DNA of 64,000 bases from Epiperipatus broadwayi (taxonomy: Eukaryota > Onychophora > Udeonychophora > Euonychophora > Peripatidae): assembly GCA_028023455.1 (NCBI GenBank), contig JAQFVV010012506.1, forward strand, positions 4,084,714 to 4,148,713, written 5' to 3'. The position numbers and the translations under genes were made by a program. Below are positions 22,263 through 34,059 of this stretch, one piece after another (within the stretch, counting starts at the first letter, position 1; each line of letters opens with the position of its first letter). The notes below the pieces were generated by a model. It was not told the origin of the DNA, did not search any database, and saw only the letters and a list, made by a program, of their open reading frames with translations.

Positions 22263-22543
22263 AAATTTGCAATACTAACTTTTTTTAAAAAAAATCTAAA
22301 AGCAAACTCCGAAAGATTTTTCTTCTAAAAAAAAAATGCTACTTATTTATTTGTCATATGAAAAAGATGAAACCCCGTTCTATCAAACTGCTCAAATCAT
22401 ACATGCCATAACAAACAAAAGCCGATCCCTGCCTACTATATCTTGCCTTTTTCCACCTGAAATCTTTCTCAATTGTCTAAACAAAATCTTACATGGGCTT
22501 GAAAACTTGAAGCCCTACGTTAGCTGCACTAAAATTTAAAGTA
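22263..22543. other. Leader-like spacer between the coiled-coil ORF and long direct repeat copy 2
   Basis: Non-coding on the minus strand as far as can be judged. A short plus-strand frame (22336-22539) shows no family resemblance. Confidence 0.4.
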
Positions 22544-24394
22544 TGTAACAGACAAAAGATTTTGAATTCACACATACTGACCACAAGGGCGCCACTAGTC
22601 CGAAAATCGGAACTAGACATTTATTATAAGGGTAGACAGAATATGTGAACCTGAATGTGCTGAACTAAACCCAGGGAGAAACAAGACATCTTATGGATTT
22701 TTTAGACAATTGAGAAATAAAAGTACCAAGACAAACGTCAGCCAAATAAATTTAAACCATTTGTAAATTTTATTAAGAGCTTAAATAATTTGAAAGAACA
22801 GAAATCCAGCCACGAATACAAAAGTGACGTGGATTTTAATACGCATAGTTATCAGAGAATGCACACGAGTACGGCCAACATGAAAACATTAAACGCCTTG
22901 GCAGCAAAATTCTCTCACCTAAAATTAAAAGAAATGGATAGGATAATATCTTCCCACTGGCAATTTATGAAATTACAAAAAAAAAAAATATCAACTCTAG
23001 CCTCCTGATTCAGAGATATGAACTCAGTTAAGGTCTTGTAGGAAATCAATGAAACCAGTATGGACGATCGATCAGTAGCATTCTAACTACTGACATTATA
23101 ATGCCGCAGGACTGCTGAGCATAATACTACTTTTAAAGTAAACGTGGTTGATTTTACATACAAGACAGCAAAAAGATATTTGATTACAATCTTACGTAAT
23201 CTAGAAAGAAATCTCTACTTTCAAAAAACCAGATCAAAAACCCTGATAAATAACCAGCAAAAAATTTTTTTTGTTTGCAAGAAGCGCAAACTAAACGGGT
23301 TTAAAATTAATTATTTTACAACAACTAAGGGCAGGTGAGTAAATAAAAATTATGAAAACTGCCAAAGCAGTTAGCAATAGTTAGTGAAATAATTAGACAT
23401 ATATTAAGCATATAAAATTATACTCACAACACACCCTCTGATAAACGAAAATTGAAAACAAACGTGGAATCTTATTAGATTCCAAGACACACTTTGTAAT
23501 ACTAGAAAAAGTAAATACAGATAATGAATGTTAGATCAACTCATAAATAAAATTTTATATATCACACTTATTTTAGATTGAGCGGAGATTTAATTAGACA
23601 CAATTTATTTACCCTGGCAAGAATAAGAAAAAGTTTACCTTATGGTAAGGCAGAGTTCGAGTAGTTTTCTTAAGAGTGCGCACTTATAATAAGTTCATAT
23701 TTCAGGCAACTTCTCTTTATGACAGAGGCAAGTGTCGAGGCAAATTGGGAATCTGGCTTGTGTCAGAGTTTTATGGCATCACGAAAGAACAGCCTAGAGA
23801 CAGAGGTTCATCCTTATTTAAATTAGCAATGCATCTTATTGTTTCTAATAAGTATAGCAGCGTTTGTTGACATCTTGAAGGCAAATTTCAAAAATATCTT
23901 AAATGTCTGAACTGCCAAGGCTTTCTAGAATGATCCATGAAATTTTTTGGGGGTTATTTATACCCAAACTCAATTTCCTGTGAAATTCTACCTCTGAGTG
24001 CAGGGCAAATCTTAATCTCCTGCTCAATCTAATTTAAAAATTCCAACCAGGGATTATTTTAACTAAAACAACAACACAACAATTAAATCTCCACTTCTTA
24101 GAATTAAATTAGAACTGATAAAAATAAGCGACATGAATATAACATGTTTTGCTTGTTTTTAATTAATTTGAAAAAAAAAATAAAAACAAGCGGTGAAAGT
24201 AAACTATTTTAAAATAAATCAATTCTATAAAAAAAAATTAAAATGACCTGTTTAAATATAATCGAGTATATGTTTTAATACACGTACTCTTTTTAAATAA
24301 TTTTTAAATGACTTTAGATTTAACTTTGATCACTGAAAGTTAGTTTTATTGATTTATTTATTTTTTTTGGTTTAAACAACAATTGATACGGACT
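22544..24394 (-). repeat. Long terminal direct repeat, copy 2
   Basis: About 1.85 kb. It aligns throughout with 16053-18290 apart from the LINE fragment there. Near its left end it carries a short palindrome, CTAGTCCGAAAATCGGAACT, at a position occupied by the LINE fragment in copy 1. On the minus strand this would be the 5' repeat preceding the coiled-coil ORF. No duplicated flank could be confirmed: the left flank of copy 1 is a TA run and the right flank here begins ATAAAATT. Confidence 0.75.
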
Positions 24395-24682
24395 ATAAAA
24401 TTAATTACTTCCAATAGTTTGATAAATATCAATTTCATTCAACTACTGAAAATTTAATATATATATTGAGAAGAATTATTTCTTCTCATATTAGTTGCAA
24501 GATAGCCTATTTGTTAAATAGGAATTTTATTAGGTTGTCTTCATTAAAAGGTTTACATATATGAACTATCAAGTGACAAATTATAAGAAATAATAATAAT
24601 AATAATATAAATATTTAATTTTTATTGGGTATAGTTGTCAAAGAAAAAAGGAATAAAAAATTTTTTTTCGTTGTACAATTTA

Positions 24683-24927
24683 ATTTTTTTATATATTTAT
24701 TTTTTGAAAAAAAAAAAAAAACTACCCAAAAACTAAAAAGGAATTAGAATCTGAGGTATAGATAGAATATTTTACTTTTCCAAAAATAAAAAACAAGATA
24801 AGATTGATTTTTTTTATATATTTATTTTTTGAAAAAAAAAAAACTACTCAAAAACCAAAAAGGGATTAGAATCTGTGGTATAAATAGAATATTTTATTTT
24901 TCCAAAAATAAAAAACAAGATAAGATT
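24683..24927. repeat. Tandem duplication, about 120-bp unit, two copies
   Basis: Both units run from a TTTTTTTATATATTTATTTT start through a poly-A stretch to AAAAACAAGATAAGATT, with few differences. The high similarity suggests a recent local duplication. Confidence 0.8.
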
Positions 24928-26589
24928 TATTTTTATTTCTAAAGAAAGAAAATATTTTTCAAATGGATGTATATATATAGAATAATTTCTTTTTTTTTTT
25001 AAAAAAAAAAAAACAAATTTCTTGTAAAAAGATTGATATCATAATTTTTTTTTAAAAGAACAAGTGTGGGATGGAGATTTCAGCAGTCAAGTAATGGTGA
25101 GTTCAGCATTCAGAAAATCAGCTTTGAAACCTAATCTAAATTAATCTCATTCTTATTTAAAAAATTGGATTTTTGTTAATATGTATAATAGTATGGAGTT
25201 TACAAAAACTACATATTACTGACCAAACCACACAATCAATCTCACTAAATAGAATGTAAAAGGAAAATACTCTTGGGAGAAATTTTCAAGTAGCCTTATG
25301 TGTTGGTCTATCCAAAAGATCATGGCTGCCTCAACTTATGTTAACTAGCAATAAAAATAATTATTGAAGTATAAATGTGCTAAAAAAAAAAAAGCTAAAT
25401 GGATAAAAATGAAATAAAAATAATTGTTAATCTGGAATCACTTTAATCGAATGATAACCAGAAAACATTATTGGTTGATTTAGCTCACACCAACCACCAA
25501 AAATAAAAAGACAAAAATGGATGAAAATAATTATTGAAAAAGCTATTTAAAAAAAAAAAACAACCTCCAGAGCGAAAAAATTGAATAAACTACTACCTGC
25601 AAGATTTACAAGAGATATTCATATAGGTAGCTACAAAAAGATTAAAAGAAAAAAATCCATAATCAGAGAAGGAATTATAGTGTGCACATTTACATTTATA
25701 AATATTATTTTATAAACAATTAAAATTTAATATATTGAATAATTATTTTTTAGTGGTTTTGTTGAAAATATGTCTTTTACTTGGTTAAAATTATATAGGA
25801 CATTCTCACTTTCAAATAAAAAAAAAGAAGAAGATAGTTTCAAATTAAGCTACAATTATTGTAGGAGAATAACTCATCTAGATTAAATAATAATGAATTA
25901 AAAAGAATAAGAAGGGAATAATAATTATATGTGTTATATGAAGTCATGTGCATTGTATGAAATTATGTGTATTAACTTTAAGGTTGTCACATAATTATTT
26001 TCTAATTTTTTTTATTCTTTTAATTATTAATTAATTTTACTTCAAATAATTTTTTTTATGTCAATACTCTTCTAGCTATCTGTTCTGTGAATTAACAGAG
26101 TATGTGACTGATTTCATCATAGAGTTGGACTATCACAGTGAAATTATTTAATAGTAGAATGAATTAAGTGTATATATTTTCTCTTGTTTCCAATCTCCAG
26201 GAACCTTATGATCCCAAAGATAGCTCAGACATAATGATATTTGTCCGTAAATGTGTGGCTTTGTTTGTGCAGACATCTAGATGATTCTCTATAGAATTAT
26301 TTAGATAGCACTAAAGATCACCTTTAAAGTTTACATACTTTATTTAATAAACAATATATTTTAGGATGATAGTTGGCCTGTAGACTCATGGTACCTTAAG
26401 ACCCAGAGCATTGACAACGATCAGCATTAATATAATTCGCTAATATTTTATAGTGACCCTCTTTTAAATCCAGTAATCAGAGATTGTTGACTATTGATAA
26501 TTATGATAGGTGAAGCTTTTGTTAATGACTCATCTTTGAAAGTTGATGATTTCAGTTATCCTGGAATCATGAACAGTTATACCACATTT
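24928..26589. other. Unassigned intronic sequence
   Basis: A+T-rich with many A runs. No exon, element end or RNA gene recognised. Confidence 0.4.
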
Positions 26590-27700
26590 CTGCACCGCTA
26601 TAATATATACAGAGATTATGAAACCATAATTTATTATGATTACATCCTTCCACAATGGTTAAAAGTGAATAGAAACCAGTCCTTACCTTGCATGAGTGGT
26701 GTAGTGAAATTTACATTGCAGAAATATTATTCAATATTGGATAATCTCTTGTCTAATGAATGATTAAATAAAAATTAATAATATACTTCCATTAAGTGAT
26801 TTATGTAATAATTGTGAGGGTAGCAAGTTTGATATTTAAAATATAGTAATTTTCTACTTATACATACTGAATAAATGATAAAGATATGTGCAAGAGATTG
26901 TGATCCAGGCCAACTGACGAGTACCGATTCAGCGTGAAATATGCGTCTTGGGAATCATATATCTGTTTCACATGTCTTTGGTTATATGATTATGATTACA
27001 TCTCTATCTTGCGTGAAAGTAAGTGTAGTAAAAATTTGACTACCGAAATATTAATCATTATTAGATAATCGCTAGTCTGACGAATGACTAAATAAATATT
27101 ATATATAGATAGAAAATTAACATTGAACAATGATAAAAATAAGTGTAAGAGATTATGATCTAGGCCAACTGATGATTGCTGATTCAGCATGAAATGTGCA
27201 TCTTGGGGATCATACATCTTTTTCATGTCTTTTGTCATATGATTATGATTACATCCCTCCACAAGGTGTTAAAAGTGGATAGAAACCAGTCCCTACCTTG
27301 TATAAGAATGATGTAGTGAAAATTACAGTACAGAAATATTATTCATTATTGGATATCTCTAATCTAATAAATAACTGAATAAAAATTTATTAATATACTT
27401 CCATTAAGTGATTTGTGTCAAGTTTGACAGTTATCAGTTAAATTACAGTAATTTTCTATTTATATATACTGAACAATGATAAAGATATGTGTAAGAAATT
27501 GTAATCTAGGTCAACTGATGAGTGCTGGTTCAGCATGAAATGCACATCTTGGGATCATACACCTTTTTCACATGTCTAAGGTAAGATGATTATAATTACA
27601 TTATTCCATAAGATGTTAAAAGTGGATAAAAACTAGTCCCTACCTTGAGTGAGAGTGGTGGTGTCAAAACTGCACTACAGAAATATTACTCAATAAACAG
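26590..27700. repeat. Degenerate tandem repeat, unit about 345 bp, about four units
   Basis: Recurring words mark the units: GATTACATC followed by CCACAA and AAAAGTGGATAGAAACCAGT appears near 26.64, 27.25 and 27.59 kb, with a shortened unit near 26.99 kb. AAGATATGTGTAAGA and GTCAACTGATGAGTGCTG-like words appear near 26.88, 27.14 and 27.48 kb. The 89-codon frame at 26494-26763 runs into one unit. It is not convincing as a gene, because the other units do not keep it open. Confidence 0.7.
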
Positions 27701-28474
27701 ATTTTTTTTTTTTCATTTTATTTAACACTGAAATTAATTTGTACACTGTGCTCATTATATATGTAGGTGTTCTGGATTTTTTTATCTATTGTCAGTAAAT
27801 TTTTTTGTGTGCTTTCATATGCATGTAGAATATTTTAATATACGTATACCATCAAATTCTATTAACAATAGGTTTTTCATCTATGCTTCTATTCATATAT
27901 AGACCAGCTTCACATATAGCTAGTCTTATATAAATATCTTGATTTCAATATAGATGATGTTAAACATGTTTCAGAAACAAATAAATAAGATAAATGCTAA
28001 AGATCTCATCGTAAACCTACATTTTATATTAATTAAATGACATATATGGAAAGTAATGATTATACACATAGTGGGTTATGGGTCACCAAATTATCATGTA
28101 TCTCTAGATTGCCCCAACTTGACTGCATAGAGTTCTATTAAAAATAATTCTTTTCTTGAGTCTGCAAGCTTTTTAGTTTAAAAAGTCTCAGTATTTATAG
28201 CATACATCATGGAATATATAAATGATAAGCAGAAGAATTAAAATTAAATATTTTTCCTTCTTAATTAATAAAAATAAGATTATAACTATAATGCAATGCT
28301 GGTTATCATAAAATTACATTCATCAAAATAACTTAAGGTCAAAAATAATTTAACTTAATTTTTTCTTAATCTCCTTTTAAATATAAACATATTAAAAACA
28401 ACTTTCATTTTTAGATGTAAATTTTAACGCAACACCATTATTTAATGCACAACAGTTTCCTTCCTTTTGTTATA
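27701..28474. other. Unassigned intronic sequence
   Basis: No gene or element recognised. Confidence 0.4.
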
Positions 28475-29695
28475 CACTTGGATCTCATTTTATACGGTAG
28501 GTTCCGCAGAAAACCTGCATTAAAAAAAATCACACAAAAATACTTAACTTACCTTGAAAAATGGGGGATACATTCTGTAATTTTCAGAAATCGCATAAAA
28601 GCAAAACAACAAGGAAAAATTACTTTAAAATTCACATAAAAAAAAATAAAGAAATAAAGTATGACTAATAAAAAATTTCAAATATTTGAAAAAAATTGAT
28701 ACAAGACAAACTTTTTTACTTTTTTTTATTAACTACAATATTTAATTTTACATTTTTTCGGTTCATTTGTGAACTGGTAAGAAATCAGATTCCTCACAAA
28801 AGGAAGTACAACTAGCGCCACCTTCAGTCTTGTGCTGTGTTAATGGTTTTCTGTCGACAATGTAATTGGTGATTAAACTTTGAGACAATGATTTTACTAA
28901 TTGTTTGTAAAGCTTGTAATATCCAGACATACAACTATTTAACTCTCGTTGGAATTTAAGAGGTTGTTTATTGCAGCAAACTCTCTCAGATTTCAATATT
29001 TTCTGACATTTTTTTTTGTTTCACACATCAACATAAAATCTATGATTAAATAATTATTACTTATTGATATAGGTATATAATAAGCCTGTATTTCAATTAT
29101 CAGAAAATAATAAATTTGTCTTCATTTGATAGATATTTTTGTTTCCTACTGAAATAAATTTTAAATGTTCACATTTTGTTTCTATATTAAAAAAATGAGA
29201 TCACAATCAAAACAAAAAGATTATATATTATCATTAGAAAGATTATTTTCAGTTTATAAAATCAACAAAATCTTTATTACTTCTGATTATTTTTAAAAAA
29301 CTAAAAGAATATTTATTTATGTTACATCTAACAAAATATGTTTTAAAACTTTAAAATTTTTGAATATTTATTGCGATATTTTTATACTCGTAAGTATAAA
29401 TCTATTATTATTATTTACTCATAAATATAAGTAGATTATTTACATAGAAGCTAAGATTCTTAAATAACTGCTAAGATAACATTATGTTTTTGAAAGAAAA
29501 AAAAGTATTTCAAGTCAAAATAAATTATTAATAATTTAAATTTCTTGATATCTAATAAATATAGTGAAATATAGTGAAATATGAACTTCTTTATCGCATA
29601 AAAGAAAACCCGTATAAAAAGATATTAAGAAGAAACCTGAATTGCATAACTTCAAAATTGCATTAAAAAAATCCGCATAAAACGAGACCCAGGCG
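28475..29695. mobile_element. Tigger/pogo-like (Tc1/mariner superfamily) DNA transposon relic, copy 1
   Basis: The left end CACTTGGATCTCATTTTATA and the inverse of the right end, CGCCTGGGTCTCGTTTTATG, are imperfect terminal inverted repeats. Both sides are bordered by TA, the expected target duplication. A second copy lies at 37185-38235. A minus-strand frame at 28763-28996 contains LVKSLSQSLITNYIVDRK and resembles sequence inside copy 2; it may be a transposase remnant, but I cannot identify a DDE motif. The superfamily assignment rests on the ends and the TA sites. Confidence 0.7.
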
Positions 29696-30329
29696 TATTA
29701 ATAATTTATATTTTTGTCAAAATCAAATATGTATCAAAGACCTTTTTATTTAATTTTAAATAATTAATTTCAAAGTATCAAAATAATAATACCTACTTAA
29801 TTAATATTTAATTGTTCTAAACTTTCTCTTAAATATTTATATGTGATCTTTGTCTGTATTAATTTCTTTTTTTTCTTTATAAACTTTAAATATATGTAAA
29901 AACACCCTCTATCAAAGTTACTCATCAAATGTGTTGTGCCATGAGACAATCTATTTCAAAACATTGTATAAATAATGCATTTATATTGTTACATGTAAAC
30001 AATAATAAAACTACACTCTTAATTTATTATTTAATCTCATTATTTTTGAATTCAAGAAATTAAAAATAAAACTTTCTAGATAATGAAAAAGTCAAATAGT
30101 CACCAATTTTACTCATAAATCACACTATTCAGAGAATCTGTAATAAAATATAAATTTTAAAATGATGTAAAGTAACTTTTTTTAGCTTTTTTTTATGTAT
30201 AAAATTCATACTACTACTTAGACTTGTAGTTAACTTTTATTTATTAGATAGCTAATATGAATACAATTTTTTATTTTAAGAATTTTCTAGTAGCTTTTTA
30301 TATGTATATGAATAAAAATAATGATAAAA
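29696..30329. other. Unassigned intronic sequence
   Basis: A+T-rich, no gene or element end recognised. Confidence 0.4.
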
Positions 30330-31225
30330 AATGTTTAAAGCTGTGGACTACCAAGATAGAGACCTTGAAAGTTGCTATATTCTGAATAATATTTACCAAA
30401 ATGCAACAGCAGTAACTAGTTTACATAGTGAGACTAAGAAGATTAACAGTGATAAGACTGAATGACACCAAAACTTTTTACAAGAAGTAATTTATGGATT
30501 AAAATTGGAAATTATGAAAATAAAAAAATATGGATCTCACTTAAGTTATCTAGATTTTTTTGAATGATGTAATTATTTTTGTAAAGAATGCTTAAGAGCT
30601 TTAGGAAATGTTACAAGAGCTATAAGATGTAATCCAAGAGAGTAGGATTACAGATAAATAATAAAAAGACTAAAGTAATATTCAATGAATTTTCTCAAAA
30701 ATAATAATGATTGATAATCATGAATTAGAAAAAGTTAATAATTTCAAATACCCTGGTCAGATAATTAATACAGATGGAAACATTATGGATGAAATTAAAT
30801 ATAGAATTAAACTTGGATAGAATGCTTTTAATAGAAATAATTTAATATTAAAAAAAAAATGCCTATGTATTTTAAAAAAAAAAAAAAAATTTTTAATAAA
30901 TGTATTTGACTAGTTCTTACTTGTCGATTTGAGATTTGGACACTTAATAAAAATCATTTCAGAGACTTCAAATCACTTAATGAAGTATGAAAATATATCT
31001 ATTGTGAATAATATGAGAAGATCAACAGTGAATAGCTGGGCATGTAAAAACTTAAACCAAATCCCAAAAGATTGTAAAAAAAACCTAGAAAGAGACCACA
31101 TGTGAGATGGATAGATGAAATAAAGAAAAGAGAGACAATATGGATCAGAGAAACTGGATTTATCTTGGAGAGACTTTCATTCTGGATATTAGTTGAAAAC
31201 AATGATGATGATGAAGAAACATAGA
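30330..31225 (+). pseudogene. RTE-like LINE relic, reverse-transcriptase to C-terminal part
   Basis: The plus-strand pieces are in the expected order: SCYILNNIYQNATAVTSLH (near 30.37 kb), SPKLFT-like TPKLFT, VGLQINNKKTKVIF, DNHELEKVNNFKYPGQIINT, RIKLG, EIWTLNK, then KRPHVRWIDEIKK near the end. Intact relatives have LLKNIYSNA, SPKLFTA, GLKIN, YLGQIIS, ETWTLNK and GRPPTRWVDDIKR in this order. Stops and frameshifts are frequent and the FADD region is lost. It lies in the intron between exons 6 and 7, on the strand opposite to the host gene. Confidence 0.8.
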
Positions 31226-31493
31226 ATGTATTTAAAAAGACAAAGATTTTTATTACTGATATTCTTTAATTGCATAGATTTTTTTTATCAGATTCAGTAA
31301 GAACAATTTTTATACTTTAAAAATTATGCCTTTCAAAAAACTATTGGCTACAATAAAGGAGTTTATTTTTCATAGACTGATTATAAATATACAACAGACC
31401 CTAAGACAATAAAGATGAAATGAAAATCCTACCTACATTTATTTAAAAGTTAAGTATACATATGTATAAAATAATAGCACATTTTATATTTAC

Positions 31494-31618
31494 CTGAATT
31501 TCGTTATTAGTTCTTGGATCAAATATGCGAATTTTTTTATCTTTACAAGTTGTAACAAGAAGTTTACCATCCATTTTCCAGGAAAAATTTTGAACTACAT
31601 CATCATGACCCTGTAACA
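31494..31618 (-). CDS. CORO7: Coronin-7, coding exon 6 (WD40 repeat 3)
   Basis: It encodes the rest of residue 166 to residue 207, including GHDDVVQNFSWKMDGKLL and TCKDKKIRIFDPRT, the hallmark coronin blade with KDKxxRxxDPR. Two AGs lie close together at the acceptor. Using the upstream one (exon starting TGTTACAG) completes the split codon from exon 5 and keeps the frame. The downstream one (exon starting GGTCATG) would put a TGA in frame, so the upstream site is chosen. Donor GTAAAT. The exon is 125 nt and ends in phase 0. Confidence 0.94.
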
Positions 31619-32018
31619 CTAATATAATATACATTAGTTACAAAATAAATCAATAGAAGTAATACATATTTTTGTCAGAAGAATTGAAATATTTATTTTC
31701 ATAAAAAATGTTGTATTCACTTAACGCTTGATACAACAATTCCAAGTTCTTCAGTGATAAAGAATATAAGCCATACCATTAGTTCCGAGAGCATGGATAT
31801 GGTATCACCACCAATTGGTGGCTCTGGAGTAAAGTGATAAGTATTGCTTCTAACAACATAAATTATATGTAAGCAGAGATAATCTTATTATATGCTTTGT
31901 TTTATTTATTTCCATTTGTTTTACTTTAATACTATTGTAATTATATACACACTCATATATTACTAATTTCAACAGTATGTAAATAACTTTTACTATTGCT
32001 TAAATGTGTAATGTTTAA

Positions 32019-32208
32019 TATTACAATTATATCACAGAATATTTTTGTTGTAATACATTACTCAGAATTATTTGTAAGCAGACTTATAATGAATCATTTT
32101 ATTCAAACTTGCAGTATTTGCAAGTTTGTTCAAATGATTGATTATGAATCTGCTTACAAATAATTCTGAGTAAAGTATTAGAATAAGAATGTTCTGTGAT
32201 ATGATTAC
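32019..32208. repeat. Imperfect palindrome, arms about 85 bp (miniature inverted-repeat element)
   Basis: AATTATATCACAGAATA and ACTCAGAATTATTTGTAAGC on the left are mirrored as TTACAAATAATTCTGAGTAA and TTCTGTGATATGAT on the right, with the centre near AACTTGCAGTATTTGCAAGT. The word CAGAATTATTTGTAAGCAG also occurs once at 55022-55040, a possible degraded relative. Confidence 0.72.
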
Positions 32209-32369
32209 ACTCATATATATGTGTGTGCCATTAAAACTATATAATGTATATATACACTATTATAATTGATCTATCAGAGTTCAGTCACATTTCTGACAAT
32301 AGCCATGTTAGAAAAATATATTAATGATTATTACTAATTATTTATTAAACTATATATATACAATTATAG

Positions 32370-32830
32370 TTTTGCTATATAAAAAAATTTAAGAAGTTGT
32401 AGAAAGAAAAGGAAAACTAATTCATTGAAGATATGAATTCCCAGAATTGACAACATCAATCTAGTTATAATTACATAACTAAAACATTTAGAAATATTGT
32501 AAGAATAAATATTTATAATGTTTGATCTAAGAACAAGTAAAAGAAGATAATAAATATATTGACAAAAATAAAACTAAAACAAGTAGTTGTCAAAAAACTT
32601 TATGAGATGACATGGATGGATTTTGGGGGAAAAAATAAAGACATAAAAGTTTATTCTGGAGATAAAAGTAGACAAGATTAGATCAAAGAACAAAAAAAAA
32701 ATATTATAAGCAACATTCAAGTAAATATAGATTATTGATAGTTACATTGAAAGCATATTCACGAGATCTAGTTTTTATTCAGATATACAGTCAATCAGTT
32801 ATCCCAATGAAATGAAGTAGAAAACATATG
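32370..32830 (+). pseudogene. RTE-like LINE relic, 5' (endonuclease) part
   Basis: Weak plus-strand similarity to the apurinic-endonuclease start of RTE-type ORF2: INIYNV for the usual WNVRTL-like start, VVKKLYEMTWMDFGGKN where relatives have ISETRWTGxG, and KVYSGDKS for the V-YYSGGDK pattern. It is interrupted by stops. The palindromic repeat at 32868-34050 separates it from what looks like the continuation at 34060-35040. Confidence 0.45.
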
Positions 32831-32867
32831 AAGAATAAATATAATAAAAAAAAAACATAAAAATAAT

Positions 32868-34050
32868 TATATATAAATAAGCATTTATTTTATATAGCAT
32901 CTGTATACAATTGTATTTACATTCGAATATCAGCCTTTCAAGCTAATTGTGCAAACGCTTTGCGAGTGTTAATAATAAATGAATACTTTCTCACCAATAC
33001 AAGATATAGTATTCATGCAGGAATAAAAGGAATCCTCTTATCCCTACACCTCAAATATTTATATATGAGCAAATCTGAAGTACTGGCAAAGAAAGCGTGA
33101 CGATAGAACAGTCACTTTAAATTACTCTATACGATGTCTGAATGAATGATGTCGATGAAATTGTCTAGAATTTACTAAACGTCATTCCAACTGAAACTTA
33201 ATCATATATAAATAAGCATTTATTTTATATAGCTTCTGTATACAATTGTATTTACATTCGAATATCAGCCTTTCAAGCTAATTGGGCAAACGCTTTGCGA
33301 GTGTTAATAATAAATGAATACTTTCTCACCAATACAAGATATAGTATTTATGCAGGAATAAAAGGAATCCTCTTATCCCTACAACTCAAATATTTATATA
33401 TGAGCAAATCTGAAGTACTGGCAAAGAAAGCATCAATACAAGATATAGTATTTATGCAGGAATAAAAGGAATCCTCTTATCCCTACAACTCAAATATTTG
33501 GTGAGAAAGTATTCATTTATTATTAATGACACTTTCTTTGCCAGTACTTCAGATTTGCTTATATATAAATATTTGAGTTGTAGGGATAAGAGGATTCCTT
33601 TTATTTCTGCATAAATACTATATCTTGTATTGGTGAGAAAGTATTCATTTATTATTAACACTTGCAAAGCGTTTGCACAATTAGCTTGAAAGGCTGATAT
33701 TCGAATGTAAATACAATTGTATACAGACACTATATAAAATAAATGCTTATTTATATATGATTAAGTTTCAGTTGGAATGACATTTAGTAAATTCTAGACA
33801 ATTTCATCGACGTCATTCATTCAGACATCGTATAGAGTAATTTAAAGTGACTGTTCTATCGTCACGCTTTCTTTGCAGTACTTCAGATTTGCTCATATAT
33901 AAATATTTGAGTTGTAGGGATAAGAGGATTCTTTTTATTCCTGCATAAATACTATATCTTGTATTGGTGAGAAAGTATTCATTTATTATTAACACTCGCA
34001 AAGCATTTGCACAATTAGCTTGAAAGGCTAATATTCGAATGTAAATAAAA
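32868..34050. repeat. Palindromic repeat of a 335-bp-unit family: tandem copies facing inverted copies
   Basis: On the plus strand, GCATTTATTTTATATAGC starts a unit at 32881 and again at 33216, giving a tandem period of 335 bp. The second unit is cut short and a ~70-bp partial third piece follows at 33432. From about 33500 to 34050 the same unit reads in inverse, so a large hairpin is possible. The unit contains the small stem GTGAC/GTCAC at 33097-33115. A related, more diverged palindrome is at 52796-53402. No protein is recognised; the minus frames across it are translations of the repeat. Confidence 0.8.
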
Positions 34051-34059
34051 ATAATTGTA

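Noticed and set aside
22587-22594. TGGCGCCC on the minus strand, identical to the start of a tRNA-Lys primer-binding site
   Set aside because: The second long repeat copy includes sequence beyond this point, so it does not lie directly at a repeat border. An eight-base match alone is weak.
26494-26763. 89-codon plus-strand frame
   Set aside because: It overlaps a tandem repeat whose other units do not keep the frame open.
33452-34001. Two minus-strand frames sharing LIINEYFLTNTRYSIYA
   Set aside because: They are translations of the palindromic repeat; the plus-oriented units do not preserve the frame and no domain is known.
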